Below are positions 8,351 to 16,919 of a stretch of 64,000 bases of DNA, piece after piece. The DNA is taken from contig JABXIG010000013.1 of the NCBI GenBank assembly GCA_013373205.1, positions 36,478 through 100,477 on the forward strand, given 5' to 3'. The stretch comes from Methylocystaceae bacterium (lineage in GTDB: Bacteria > Pseudomonadota > Alphaproteobacteria > Rhodospirillales > Terasakiellaceae). The stretch's first letter is position 1. Each line of letters opens with the position of its first letter. The notes below the pieces were generated by a model. It did no database searches. It had not been told where the DNA came from and saw nothing but the letters and a program-made list of their open reading frames with translations. A program made the position numbers and the translations under genes.

Positions 8351-9970
8351 ATGCGTTTTCCTTTCCCTAGCACCGTGGTTAAACGTCGCGATCGCATTTT
8401 ATCCCCCATTACATTGCGTATTCTTGCGGTCAATATGTTGGCCCTTGGTATTTTGGTGATCGGTATTTTGTATTTGGGGGAATATCGTCGTGGCCTCATC
8501 CTATCCGAAGTCTCGGGTCTAGAAATTCAAGGTGAGATGTTCGCCGCTGCACTTGGGGAGGGGGCTTCCATCGATCATGTGGATGAAAATCGAACCCTTG
8601 TTTTTAGTGCGGCACGCCAAATGGTTAAACGGCTGGTCCAAAAAGGGACACGCGCTCGTCTGTTTGCTCTGGACGGGTCGTTAATGGCCGATAGCGGACA
8701 ATTGATCGAGCTTGTTGACAAAAAAACCCTTTATGCCAACGAGACAATTATTGAAAAAAGCATGCGTCTGGCACAGGAATTCAGTTCGCGGGTCATTTTT
8801 GGCGAAGAAGATCTGCCGCTATATATAGAACCACCTTTCCAACGGGCCAATCACTTTCCCGAAGCGATGATGGCGCTTCAAGGGCAATATGGCGGCATGA
8901 TCCGCGAAACGGTTAATGGTGGGATTATGACCAGCGTTGCCGTCCCCGTCACCCGTGAAGATGAATTGCTCGGCGCCTTGTTGTTATCCAAAGGTTCACA
9001 GGATATCGAAGCGGCTTTGTTTGAAGTCCGCATTCATATCTTTAAAGTCTTCTTAATCTCCTTTGCCGTCACGATTTTATTATCGCTTTATTTTGCAGGC
9101 ACCATCGCACGGCCGTTGCGCAAACTTGCCAAAGCCGCTCATACCCTGCGTAAAGGGATGAACCAACGTGATGAAATCCCCGATATGACCAATCGAAAGG
9201 ATGAGATTGGGGATCTGTCTTTGGCGATGCGTCAAATGACCACGGCCTTGTGGCAACGAATGGATGCCATCGAAAGCTTTGCCGCCGATGTGTCTCATGA
9301 ATTAAAAAACCCGCTGACCTCGTTACGTAGTGCGGTTGAAACGGCGGCACGCGTTGATAATCCGGATGCGCAAAAACGTTTGATGGAGATTATCCAGCAT
9401 GATGTGTCCCGGCTGGATCGTCTGATTAGCGATATTTCCGAAGCCTCGCGCGTGGATGCGGAAATGTCACGTGCCAAAACGGAAATAGTTGATCTTCAGG
9501 CTATGTTGGAAACATTGGTGAATATTCATCAGGCTCTGCTGGAAGCCGATGATCAAAAAGTCATAGCGCCAACATTGGTCCTGCATGCAGATCCAAGCGG
9601 ATCATACAAAATTGCAGGGATGGAAAGTCGTTTGGTGCAGGTCTTTCGCAATCTGATTGGTAATGCGCTGACGTTTTCCCCTGTAAACGGACAGATTACG
9701 CTGTCTTTAAAAGAAGGTGGCGGCCAAGTTATCGCCTGTGTTGAGGACCAAGGGCCGGGGATCCCGCCGGGGAATGAAGAAAAAATATTCAAACGCTTTT
9801 ATACGGAACGTCCCGAAGGTGATGAATTTGGCAATCATTCCGGTTTGGGTCTTGCGATTTCGAAACAAATTGTCGAAGCCCATGGGGGACAGATCATGGC
9901 CGAAAATATCACCGATCCTGAGAACATGATAAAAGGGGCACGCTTTCGCGTTGCTTTACCCATCTTATGA
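8351..9970 (+). CDS. chvG: Sensor histidine kinase ChvG
   Basis: 539-aa membrane kinase, partner of ChvI. An N-terminal membrane helix (residues about 20-43) is followed by a large periplasmic sensing region, a second helix (about 235-255), a HAMP linker starting at AGTIARPLRKLAKAA, a HisKA domain with phosphoacceptor His316 in DVSHELKNPLTSL, and an HATPase domain with N, G1 and G2 boxes (RNLIGNALTFSP, EDQGPGIP, GLGLAISK). In rhizobia and Agrobacterium the periplasmic repressor ExoR controls this kinase; no exoR is in the window. Its stop overlaps the hprK start by 4 nt. Confidence 0.93.
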   Translation: MRFPFPSTVVKRRDRILSPITLRILAVNMLALGILVIGILYLGEYRRGLILSEVSGLEIQGEMFAAALGEGASIDHVDENRTLVFSAARQMVKRLVQKGTRARLFALDGSLMADSGQLIELVDKKTLYANETIIEKSMRLAQEFSSRVIFGEEDLPLYIEPPFQRANHFPEAMMALQGQYGGMIRETVNGGIMTSVAVPVTREDELLGALLLSKGSQDIEAALFEVRIHIFKVFLISFAVTILLSLYFAGTIARPLRKLAKAAHTLRKGMNQRDEIPDMTNRKDEIGDLSLAMRQMTTALWQRMDAIESFAADVSHELKNPLTSLRSAVETAARVDNPDAQKRLMEIIQHDVSRLDRLISDISEASRVDAEMSRAKTEIVDLQAMLETLVNIHQALLEADDQKVIAPTLVLHADPSGSYKIAGMESRLVQVFRNLIGNALTFSPVNGQITLSLKEGGGQVIACVEDQGPGIPPGNEEKIFKRFYTERPEGDEFGNHSGLGLAISKQIVEAHGGQIMAENITDPENMIKGARFRVALPIL

Positions 9971-10401
9971 GCCAACTTCACGCCACAGCCATTGCCATTG
10001 ATGAACAAGGTATTCTCCTGCGCGGTCCCAGCGGGGCAGGTAAGTCAGATCTTGCTTTGCGTTTGATCGAACAAGGGGCGCAATTGATTAGTGATGACCG
10101 GGTTGAAATTCTTAAAAAAGGAACAGATGTGATTGCATTTGCACCGGATACCATCAAAGGCCTGTTTGAAGTGCGCAATCTTGGTATCATTAAATTGCAA
10201 CATCTGGATGCCACTGTGATCAAGCTGGTGGTGGACTTAACCTCGCCTGAAGAATTGGAACGCATGCCAGAAGATGAAACCTGTGTCATCGAAGGTATTG
10301 AATTGCCGTTACTGCGCCTTGACCCTTTTGAAGCCAGTGCCCCGGCAAAACTATCTTTGGGCCTTGCAGTGAAACTGGGACATATCGAACGGGTGGAATA
10401 A
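9967..10401 (+). CDS. hprK: HPr kinase/phosphorylase, short alphaproteobacterial form
   Basis: 144-aa HprK lacking the N-terminal domain of the Firmicutes enzyme, as is normal for alphaproteobacteria. Walker A GPSGAGKS at residues 20-27, followed by LISDDRVEI and the basic/acidic segment that contacts HPr. It phosphorylates a serine of HPr (here Ser50 of the product of 11714-11992) and removes it again. Starts inside the end of chvG (ATGA overlap) and abuts rapZ with one shared base, so translation is probably coupled along the block. Confidence 0.93.
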   Translation: MSQLHATAIAIDEQGILLRGPSGAGKSDLALRLIEQGAQLISDDRVEILKKGTDVIAFAPDTIKGLFEVRNLGIIKLQHLDATVIKLVVDLTSPEELERMPEDETCVIEGIELPLLRLDPFEASAPAKLSLGLAVKLGHIERVE

Positions 10402-11249
10402 TGCAAAAAATATTGATTGTCACCGGATTGTCCGGTGCCGGGATGACGACCAGTCTGAAAATTTTAGAAGATATGGGCTATGAAACCATCGATGGGGTGC
10501 CGTTGTCTTTGCTGCCCCAGCTCGTCGGGCGTGCCGAACCGATGGCGATTGGTGTTGATATTCGTACCCGTGGATTTGGCGTTGCACCTTTGCTGGAAGA
10601 ATTGGATCAGATCAAGGAAGACCAGAAACTTGATCTCAGTCTGGTCTTTTTAGACTGTGAAGATGAAATTATTGAACGACGATATGTGGAAACCCGTCAT
10701 CGCCATCCGCTGGCTGATGAACGCCCGGTGGCAGATGGCATTCGCCATGAACGACAAATCCTTGCTCCCTTGCAGAATCGGGCAGATTTAGTGATTAACA
10801 CCACCGATATGGCGATTAAGGACTGCAAACGTATCTTGCAGGGTCATTTTGCTTTAAGTGATAAAAAGCCATTAAGTATTTTTGTTACCTCATTTTCCTT
10901 TAAAAAAGGCATCCCACGCGAAGCTGATCTGGTATTTGACGTGCGTTTTTTACGAAACCCTTATTATGATCCGTCCTTACGCAGTCTGACAGGCAAGGAT
11001 GAAGCCGTTGGTGCTTATATTCGTGAAGATGAGGGGTTTGATGATTTCTTCAATAACCTGAAAACACTGATAGCACCCCTTTTGCCACGTTATAGTGCGG
11101 AAGGAAAAAGTTATCTGACCATTGCGATTGGCTGTACAGGCGGGCAGCATCGATCTGTTTATCTGGCGCGTTTGTTAAATGATTGGTTGTCGGATAATGG
11201 GGAAAATACACAATTGCAACATCGTGAGTTGACGAATAGCTCACACTGA
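10401..11249 (+). CDS. rapZ: RapZ-family nucleotide-binding protein with altered Walker A
   Basis: 282 aa, matching RapZ/YvcJ from end to end: N-terminal nucleotide-binding region, RYVETRHRHPL, DLVFDVRFLRNPYY and the C-terminal signature TIAIGCTGGQHRSV that in E. coli RapZ binds RNA and GlcN6P. In E. coli it delivers the sRNA GlmZ to RNase E. The P-loop reads GLSGAGMTTS: Met15 replaces the nearly universal lysine (or arginine). The rest is unremarkable, so the protein is probably functional in its C-terminal half but may not hydrolyse ATP/GTP. Downstream of hprK, upstream of the EIIA gene, as in many proteobacteria. Confidence 0.92.
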   Translation: MQKILIVTGLSGAGMTTSLKILEDMGYETIDGVPLSLLPQLVGRAEPMAIGVDIRTRGFGVAPLLEELDQIKEDQKLDLSLVFLDCEDEIIERRYVETRHRHPLADERPVADGIRHERQILAPLQNRADLVINTTDMAIKDCKRILQGHFALSDKKPLSIFVTSFSFKKGIPREADLVFDVRFLRNPYYDPSLRSLTGKDEAVGAYIREDEGFDDFFNNLKTLIAPLLPRYSAEGKSYLTIAIGCTGGQHRSVYLARLLNDWLSDNGENTQLQHRELTNSSH

Positions 11250-11302
11250 ACCAAGATAGCCAGCTTACAAATTTATGACGACCTTTGAGGGGAAGAGAAC
11301 GA

Positions 11303-11704
11303 ATGATCGGTATGGTGCTTGTAACGCACGGACGTTTGGCAGATGAACTGATTGCCGCGTTGGAACATGTTGTCGGCCCGCAGGAAAATGTTGCCTCTGT
11401 CTGTATCGGGCCAGATGATGATATGGAACAACGCCGCAGCGATATTCTGGAACAAGTCTCCAGCTGCGACAACGGTGATGGCGTAATTCTTCTGACCGAT
11501 ATGTTTGGCGGTACACCTTCCAATTTGGCGATTTCCATCATGGATAAAGCCAATGTTGAGGTCATTGCCGGGGTTAATCTGCCGATGCTGGTCAAACTTG
11601 CTAGTGTGCGCAAAAATGAAAATCTTGCTGAAACGGCCGCGCAAGGTCAGGATGCCGGACGTAAATATATCAACATCGCCTCTCATCTGTTAGGCCAAGA
11701 CTAA
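11303..11704 (+). CDS. PTS system EIIA component, mannose family (ManX-like)
   Basis: 133-aa single EIIA(Man) domain starting MIGMVLVTHGRLADEL with phosphoacceptor His9. GGTPSNLA and AGVNLPMLVKL are family hallmarks. The ATG at 11303 is favoured by a GAGGGGAAGAG ribosome site; an in-frame TTG 18 bases earlier is less likely. No EIIB/C/D sugar permease is nearby, so this EIIA most likely serves as a regulatory output of the phosphorelay EI to HPr to EIIA, as proposed for alphaproteobacteria with the same gene order. Nine bp separate it from ptsH. Confidence 0.93.
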   Translation: MIGMVLVTHGRLADELIAALEHVVGPQENVASVCIGPDDDMEQRRSDILEQVSSCDNGDGVILLTDMFGGTPSNLAISIMDKANVEVIAGVNLPMLVKLASVRKNENLAETAAQGQDAGRKYINIASHLLGQD

Positions 11705-11713
11705 GAAAATAAA

Positions 11714-11992
11714 ATGAGCGACGCATTCACCCAAACACTGGAAATTAAAAATCAACGTGGACTTCATGCTCGTGCGGCTGCGAAATTCGTTAAGACAGCA
11801 GCTGAATACGACGGAACCACCATTCTTGTTACCAAAGGCGGGCAGGAAGTGTCCGGCAATTCCATCATGGGATTGCTGATGTTGGCCGCGTCCATCGGGA
11901 CGTCGATTGACGTCAAAACTGACGGACCACGGGCTCAGGAAGCTATGGATGCCATTGCAACACTGGTAAATGATAAGTTCGGTGAAGACTAA
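11714..11992 (+). CDS. ptsH: Phosphocarrier protein HPr
   Basis: 92 aa. His18 in NQRGLHARAAAKFV is the EI-dependent phosphorylation site. Ser50 in SGNSIMGLLMLAAS corresponds to the regulatory Ser46 targeted by HprK, and the whole contact surface is kept, matching the presence of hprK upstream. It overlaps the beginning of the EI gene by up to 23 nt, implying coupled translation. Confidence 0.95.
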   Translation: MSDAFTQTLEIKNQRGLHARAAAKFVKTAAEYDGTTILVTKGGQEVSGNSIMGLLMLAASIGTSIDVKTDGPRAQEAMDAIATLVNDKFGED

Positions 11993-13727
11993 AGCACAAC
12001 AGATTTTTGAAGGTCTGGGGGTTGCACCCGGTATCGGTTTTGGCCACGCCCATATCCGGGATCATGGCGCGCTTGAAATTGTGGAATATTTTGTTCCCGA
12101 TGACAAAATCAAAGACGAAATCCAACGTTTTGAAGATGCGTTGGCCCTGTCTATCCAGCAACTAGAACAGCTAAAATCAAAATCAAAAGAATTGCCGGAT
12201 GCAGCGGCCGAAGAACTTGGCTTTATGCTGGATGCCAATATTCACATGCTAAGAGGATCCCGTCTGGTGCGCGGGGTGGAAACCTATATTCAGAACCATG
12301 CGCTGAATGCAGAGGCCAGCGTTCAAAATGTGCTGAATGAGATTGTCGATGGGTTTAAAGCACTGAAGGATACTTATATTGCCTCGCGGCAATCCGATAT
12401 TCAGCAAGTCGCCCAACGAATTTTACGAAACTTGAACAATACAGCTCCGCCTAGTTTGAATGATCTGGATCAAAACACTGTTGTTATTGCGGACGAATTG
12501 ACCCCGGCTGATACCGCCTTGATGCATCCAGACAAAGTCTGCGGCTTTTGCACAACACTGGGTGGGCCGGAAAGTCATACGGCGATTATGGCACGTGCTT
12601 TAGGTATTCCAGCCGTGTTGGGCATTAATCATATTTTGGGTGAGATTTCAAACGGGGACCCGCTGATCATTGATGGCGATGAGGGTAAAGTCATCGTCAA
12701 TCCCAGTCCGAAAACCCGAGAGATCTTCGAAGAACGTGCCCAAAGCAATAAAGCCACTTTGGCAGAACTGCATCATTTACGTGATCGTCAGGCCATCACA
12801 AAAGACGGGGTAAAAGTCAATCTTCAAGCCAATGTCGAATTGCCAATCGAAGTTGATCTGGTCAATAAAAACGGCGGGGAAGGTATCGGTCTGTTACGCA
12901 GCGAATTCATGTATATGAACCGCGATGATTTGCCGACTGAAGAAGATCAGTGTCAGGTTTTCACCAACATGGTCAAAGCCATGAACGGCCGCCCTATCAC
13001 CATTCGCACACTGGATATTGGTGGGGAAAAAACTGCCAAATCCTTAATTGAAGATTTTGGCGATAGCATCTGTTCCCCGCTTGGTATGCGCGGTATTCGT
13101 TTGTCGCTTAATCGTCCAGATATATTGGAAACGCAATATCGCGCGATCTTGCGCGCTTCTGCTCATGGTCCGATACGAATTTTATTACCCATGGTCACCA
13201 GTGTGGATGATATCCGTCAGGCCCGACGTATCTTGCATAGTGTCGCAACCCGCATGCGCAAAGATGGGATTGAACTACCTGACTACCTCCCCCCCTTGGG
13301 CGCGATGATCGAGGTGCCGGGTGCTGCGCTGGCCGCAGATAGTCTGGCCCAAGTCTGTGAATTTTTTGCGATCGGGTCAAACGATCTGACCATGTATACG
13401 CTGGCAACCGATCGGGCTGATGAAGCCGTGGCCCATTTGTATGAACCCTTGCATCCCGCAGTGTTGCGCCTGATCCAGTTTACCACGCAAGCAGCGCGTA
13501 AAAATAATATCCCGGTCAGTATTTGTGGAGAAATTGCGGGCAACCCGAAATATACCGGGCTGCTGGTTGGTTTGGGGTTGCGCGATCTGTCCATGGGGGC
13601 ATCGTCTATTCCATGGATCAAAGATCGCATTTTGAACATGTCCGAAGGTGTGGAGCAAAAACGCGCGGATACGATTATGGAAGAAAGTGATAATTCACGC
13701 ATAGAAATGCATTTGAAGACACCTTAA
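11970..13727 (+). CDS. ptsI: PEP-protein phosphotransferase, enzyme I
   Basis: 585 aa from the ATG at 11970 (581 aa if the GTG at 11982 is used; I cannot decide). It transfers phosphate from PEP to HPr. Order: N-terminal HPr-binding helical domain, phosphohistidine domain with GGPESHTAIMARALG (His203 from 11970), and PEP-utilising TIM barrel with LRSEFMYMNR, GSNDLTMYTLA and active-site Cys in VSICGEIAGN. There is no GAF domain, so this is a general EI rather than the PtsP/EI-Ntr form. With no sugar permease in the block it probably reads the PEP/pyruvate ratio for regulation, in keeping with pckA nearby. Confidence 0.95.
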   Translation: MISSVKTKAQQIFEGLGVAPGIGFGHAHIRDHGALEIVEYFVPDDKIKDEIQRFEDALALSIQQLEQLKSKSKELPDAAAEELGFMLDANIHMLRGSRLVRGVETYIQNHALNAEASVQNVLNEIVDGFKALKDTYIASRQSDIQQVAQRILRNLNNTAPPSLNDLDQNTVVIADELTPADTALMHPDKVCGFCTTLGGPESHTAIMARALGIPAVLGINHILGEISNGDPLIIDGDEGKVIVNPSPKTREIFEERAQSNKATLAELHHLRDRQAITKDGVKVNLQANVELPIEVDLVNKNGGEGIGLLRSEFMYMNRDDLPTEEDQCQVFTNMVKAMNGRPITIRTLDIGGEKTAKSLIEDFGDSICSPLGMRGIRLSLNRPDILETQYRAILRASAHGPIRILLPMVTSVDDIRQARRILHSVATRMRKDGIELPDYLPPLGAMIEVPGAALAADSLAQVCEFFAIGSNDLTMYTLATDRADEAVAHLYEPLHPAVLRLIQFTTQAARKNNIPVSICGEIAGNPKYTGLLVGLGLRDLSMGASSIPWIKDRILNMSEGVEQKRADTIMEESDNSRIEMHLKTP

Positions 13728-13741
13728 CGATTGAATATTCA

Positions 13742-15658
13742 TCACTCATGGAAATGATCGTAGATGGTTTTGGCAATGGCTTTGCTGATCCCGTCGATAC
13801 TTTCCAAATCCGTTAGACCCGCTTGGGCCACGGCTTTGGCAGAACCAAAGTGATGCAGCAGGGCTTTTTTCCGTTTTGCGCCAATACCTGGTACATTATC
13901 CAAAATCGATTGTTTCACGGTTTTACCGCGTTTGGCACGATGGGTTCCAATGGCGAAACGGTGGGCTTCGTCACGCAGGCGTTGAATGAAGTGATTGACC
14001 GGATCGGTATGGCCCAGCTGGAACGGGTCTTTGCCCGGGATAACGATTTTATCAAACCCGGCATTACGGTCCGGTCCCTTGGCGATCCCGGCCAAGACAA
14101 CATCATCAATGCCCAATTCCTCAAAGACCGAAATGGCGATATTTAACTGGCCCATGCCACCATCGACAATAATCACATCGGGCCATTGACCTTTTTCTTT
14201 ATCCGGGTCTTCTTTTAACGCGCGGGTGAAACGACGGGTCAGAACCTCGCGCATCATGGCGTAGTCATCATCGCTTTGGGCGGTTTTGATGTTGAATTTG
14301 CGATAGGCATTTTTGATGAAACCTTCAGGGCCAGCAGCAATCATCGCCCCGACGGAATTGGTCCCTTGCGTGTGGGAATTATCATAGACTTCGACCCGTT
14401 CGGGCATATTTTCCATCTGTAAAACGCGGGCCAGTTCTTTCAACAATTTTCGTTGCGAGGCACTTTCAGCCATGCGCCGGCTTAAAGCTTCACGCGCATT
14501 GTTAAGCGCATGAGAAATCAGCTTGGTCTTTTCCCCGCGTTTGGGGCATTGGATGTCTACTTTACGTTCTGCCTTGACCGATAAGGCTTCCTGTAGGATG
14601 GCATGACCGGGAAGATCATGGCTGACCAGAATATATTTAGGTGGGAATTTGTCAGCGTAAAACTGCCCCATGAAGGCTTCAATAATATCGGGCAGTTCTT
14701 CCTTCGATCCGTGACTTGGGTAATAGGCCCGGTTACCAAAATTGGCTCCGGCGCGAAAGAAAAAGACCTGCACACAGGTTTGGCCACCTTCCTGATAGCC
14801 TGCGATCACATCGGCTTCTTCCAGCCCCGCGACATTGATATCCTGCTTTTGCTGAATGCGGGCCATGGCATTAATACGGTCGCGATAGATGGCGGCTTCT
14901 TCAAATTCCAGTTCTTCACTGGCTTTTGCCATTTTTCCGGCGAGTTCAGCCTGCAAGGCTTTGCTTTCCCCACGTAAAAAACGTGCAGCCTGATCGACCA
15001 GTCGGCCATAATCTTTTTGTGAAATTCGCTCTACACAGGGCGCACTGCACCGTTTGATTTGATATTGCAGGCAGGGTCGGGTGCGTGCCGCAAAGATACT
15101 GTCTGAACATGGCCGCAGCAAAAAAGCGCGTTGTAAGGTGTTTAAGGTTTCATTCACCGCCCAAGCCGAGGCAAAGGGGCCGAAATAGGTGCCTTTTCGG
15201 CTTTTTGCTCCACGATGTTTCACCACTTGTGGGAAATCATGATCCCCTGTGACCAAAATCATCGGAAAAGATTTGTCGTCACGCAGTAAAATATTAAAGC
15301 GCGGCTTTAGTTTCTTGATTAGATTGGCTTCCAGCAACAAGGCTTCGGCTTCGGTATGGGTCGTAATAAATTCCATGGAATAGGTTTCAGACACCATGCG
15401 TTGAATGCGAATGGTCAGGCGCTGCGGTGTGGTGTAGTTCGCTACCCGTTTATTGAGGTATTTTGCTTTTCCCACATAAAGCACATCGCCTTTATCATTG
15501 AGCATCCGATACACACCGGGCTTGCTTTCCAGTGTTTTCAGATAGCCCTTAATGACATCCATCCCGCGCTTTAGTGACCCTAAGGGGGCACTCGTTGGGA
15601 CTTCAAGGCCGCTTTTTTGTTCATGTCTGATTTCATTCATGAAGAAGATGTGGAACAT
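13742..15658 (-). CDS. uvrC: Excinuclease ABC subunit C
   Basis: 638-aa UvrC, the dual-incision nuclease of nucleotide excision repair. GIY-YIG domain near residues 45-125 (LESKPGVYRMLNDKGDVLYVGKA), a Cys-containing linker (CLQYQIKRCSAPCV), UVR motif around LEFEEAAIYRDRI, the RNase H-like 3' domain with DNSHTQGTNSVGAMI and VIIVDGGMGQ, and a C-terminal helix-hairpin-helix (IPGIGAKRKKALLHHFGS). Start is uncertain: ATG 15658 or ATG 15640, neither with a good ribosome site. It converges on the EI gene with only 14 bp between stops. Confidence 0.96.
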   Translation of the reverse strand: MFHIFFMNEIRHEQKSGLEVPTSAPLGSLKRGMDVIKGYLKTLESKPGVYRMLNDKGDVLYVGKAKYLNKRVANYTTPQRLTIRIQRMVSETYSMEFITTHTEAEALLLEANLIKKLKPRFNILLRDDKSFPMILVTGDHDFPQVVKHRGAKSRKGTYFGPFASAWAVNETLNTLQRAFLLRPCSDSIFAARTRPCLQYQIKRCSAPCVERISQKDYGRLVDQAARFLRGESKALQAELAGKMAKASEELEFEEAAIYRDRINAMARIQQKQDINVAGLEEADVIAGYQEGGQTCVQVFFFRAGANFGNRAYYPSHGSKEELPDIIEAFMGQFYADKFPPKYILVSHDLPGHAILQEALSVKAERKVDIQCPKRGEKTKLISHALNNAREALSRRMAESASQRKLLKELARVLQMENMPERVEVYDNSHTQGTNSVGAMIAAGPEGFIKNAYRKFNIKTAQSDDDYAMMREVLTRRFTRALKEDPDKEKGQWPDVIIVDGGMGQLNIAISVFEELGIDDVVLAGIAKGPDRNAGFDKIVIPGKDPFQLGHTDPVNHFIQRLRDEAHRFAIGTHRAKRGKTVKQSILDNVPGIGAKRKKALLHHFGSAKAVAQAGLTDLESIDGISKAIAKTIYDHFHE

Positions 15659-15744
15659 CTATTTAAATTCGTCAACCAATGTTCGTTGGCGAATGGTAAA
15701 TTCTCGGTTATAACTGCCTGTAAAATCCGATCACTTTATAGAAA

Positions 15745-16845
15745 ATGCAGGACATGGCGCGCGTCCCACACCCTACCAAACCCCACCCCGCAATGACCTA
15801 TAAGGAACCGGCTTCTGTTCGTTTCATGCGCTATGGCATGACAGCCTTTTGGGTGATGCTGGTTTTGGCACTTCTCTATGTGGGAGCTTGGTTTGTAACC
15901 TCCATGAGCCTTCGAAGTGGGGTGCAGGACTGGTTTGCCGCGCGTCAAGCAGAAGGCTATATCGCCAAGTATGATGATAAAAGAGCGCGGATCAGTGGAT
16001 TTCCGTTCAGTGTTAAAGCGACCATCAAGGATGTCACTTTAGCCCCGCCTGTGGGTCCATCGGGGGAGCGCCCCTGGGTGTGGGCACCCAAACATGTAAC
16101 CTTTAGCATCACGCCACTGCCTTGGAGTGTCAGCACGCTTACGGTTGACCTGAGTGCAAGACAAGTCTTGACAGTGAACCGATCGACTTACAGTGGAAAA
16201 GCTAAGACCTTCGCCCTGACATTGGATTGGATGTCAGACGGATTACCCGCAGATCTAAGGCTTTTGATTGAAGGCTTATCCCTAAACGCGCAGAAGCAAG
16301 GGGCGCCAGTCAGTATTGATAAACTGACCCTGCAGGCAAGTCGTCTTTCAAACGGAGATTATGACTTTGATCTGAATACCACACGAGCCAGTTTACCGAG
16401 CGGGCTTGCGGGGATGGGACGCCGGGTGGATGAGATCATTATACGGGGTTTATTCAATCAGAATTTTGCACAAAATAGCTTGGATCGTGTGCAGTTAGGT
16501 CAATGGCGCGATGCTGGTGGTACAGTGGAAATCAACCGTATTCAAGTGGCTTATGGCCCTTTGCTGGTTCAGGGAAATGGCACGCTGGCATTGGACGGGG
16601 GCTTGCAACCGGTTGGGGCGTTTAGTGCCCGCATACAAGGTTTTTTTGAAACATTGGAAGCCTTGCGCCGTGCCCGTGTTGTGCGCGGACCTGATGCCAG
16701 CATGGCAAAAGTCGTGTTGGGTATGTTGCTAAAATATCCCGAAAATGGGGGACAGCCCAGCATCAGTCTGCCAATTTCAATTCAGGATCAGGCTGTGTTT
16801 GCTGGTCCGGTGCGATTAATTAATATACCAACGCAAAACTGGTAA
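15745..16845 (+). CDS. DUF2125 domain protein, membrane-anchored
   Basis: 366 aa. One N-terminal membrane helix at about residues 28-52 (MTAFWVMLVLALLYVGAWF), then a large exported domain with the DUF2125 pattern: ARISGFPFSVKATIKDV near the start, repeated beta-rich segments, and a C-terminal block ending IPTQNW. The family is common in alphaproteobacteria and uncharacterised; its architecture resembles AsmA/TamB-like envelope proteins, which is only a fold impression. Starts at 15745, 15754 or 15793 are all possible. Divergent from uvrC. Confidence 0.8.
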   Translation: MQDMARVPHPTKPHPAMTYKEPASVRFMRYGMTAFWVMLVLALLYVGAWFVTSMSLRSGVQDWFAARQAEGYIAKYDDKRARISGFPFSVKATIKDVTLAPPVGPSGERPWVWAPKHVTFSITPLPWSVSTLTVDLSARQVLTVNRSTYSGKAKTFALTLDWMSDGLPADLRLLIEGLSLNAQKQGAPVSIDKLTLQASRLSNGDYDFDLNTTRASLPSGLAGMGRRVDEIIIRGLFNQNFAQNSLDRVQLGQWRDAGGTVEINRIQVAYGPLLVQGNGTLALDGGLQPVGAFSARIQGFFETLEALRRARVVRGPDASMAKVVLGMLLKYPENGGQPSISLPISIQDQAVFAGPVRLINIPTQNW

Positions 16846-16861
16846 CTTTTTATTGCATTCA

Positions 16862-16887
16862 GGGGAAAGGGAGCCTACCGTTTCCCC
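16862..16887. repeat. Inverted repeat upstream of the aminotransferase gene
   Basis: GGGGAAA (16862-16868) pairs with TTTCCCC (16881-16887) across a 12-nt loop, 33 bp before the aminotransferase start. There is no T tract, so it is not a standard terminator. It may be an operator or leader hairpin, or stabilise the 3' end of the DUF2125 transcript. Confidence 0.4.
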
Positions 16888-16919
16888 AACAAAAATCAAT
16901 AGTATGGGAAATCCCTGGC

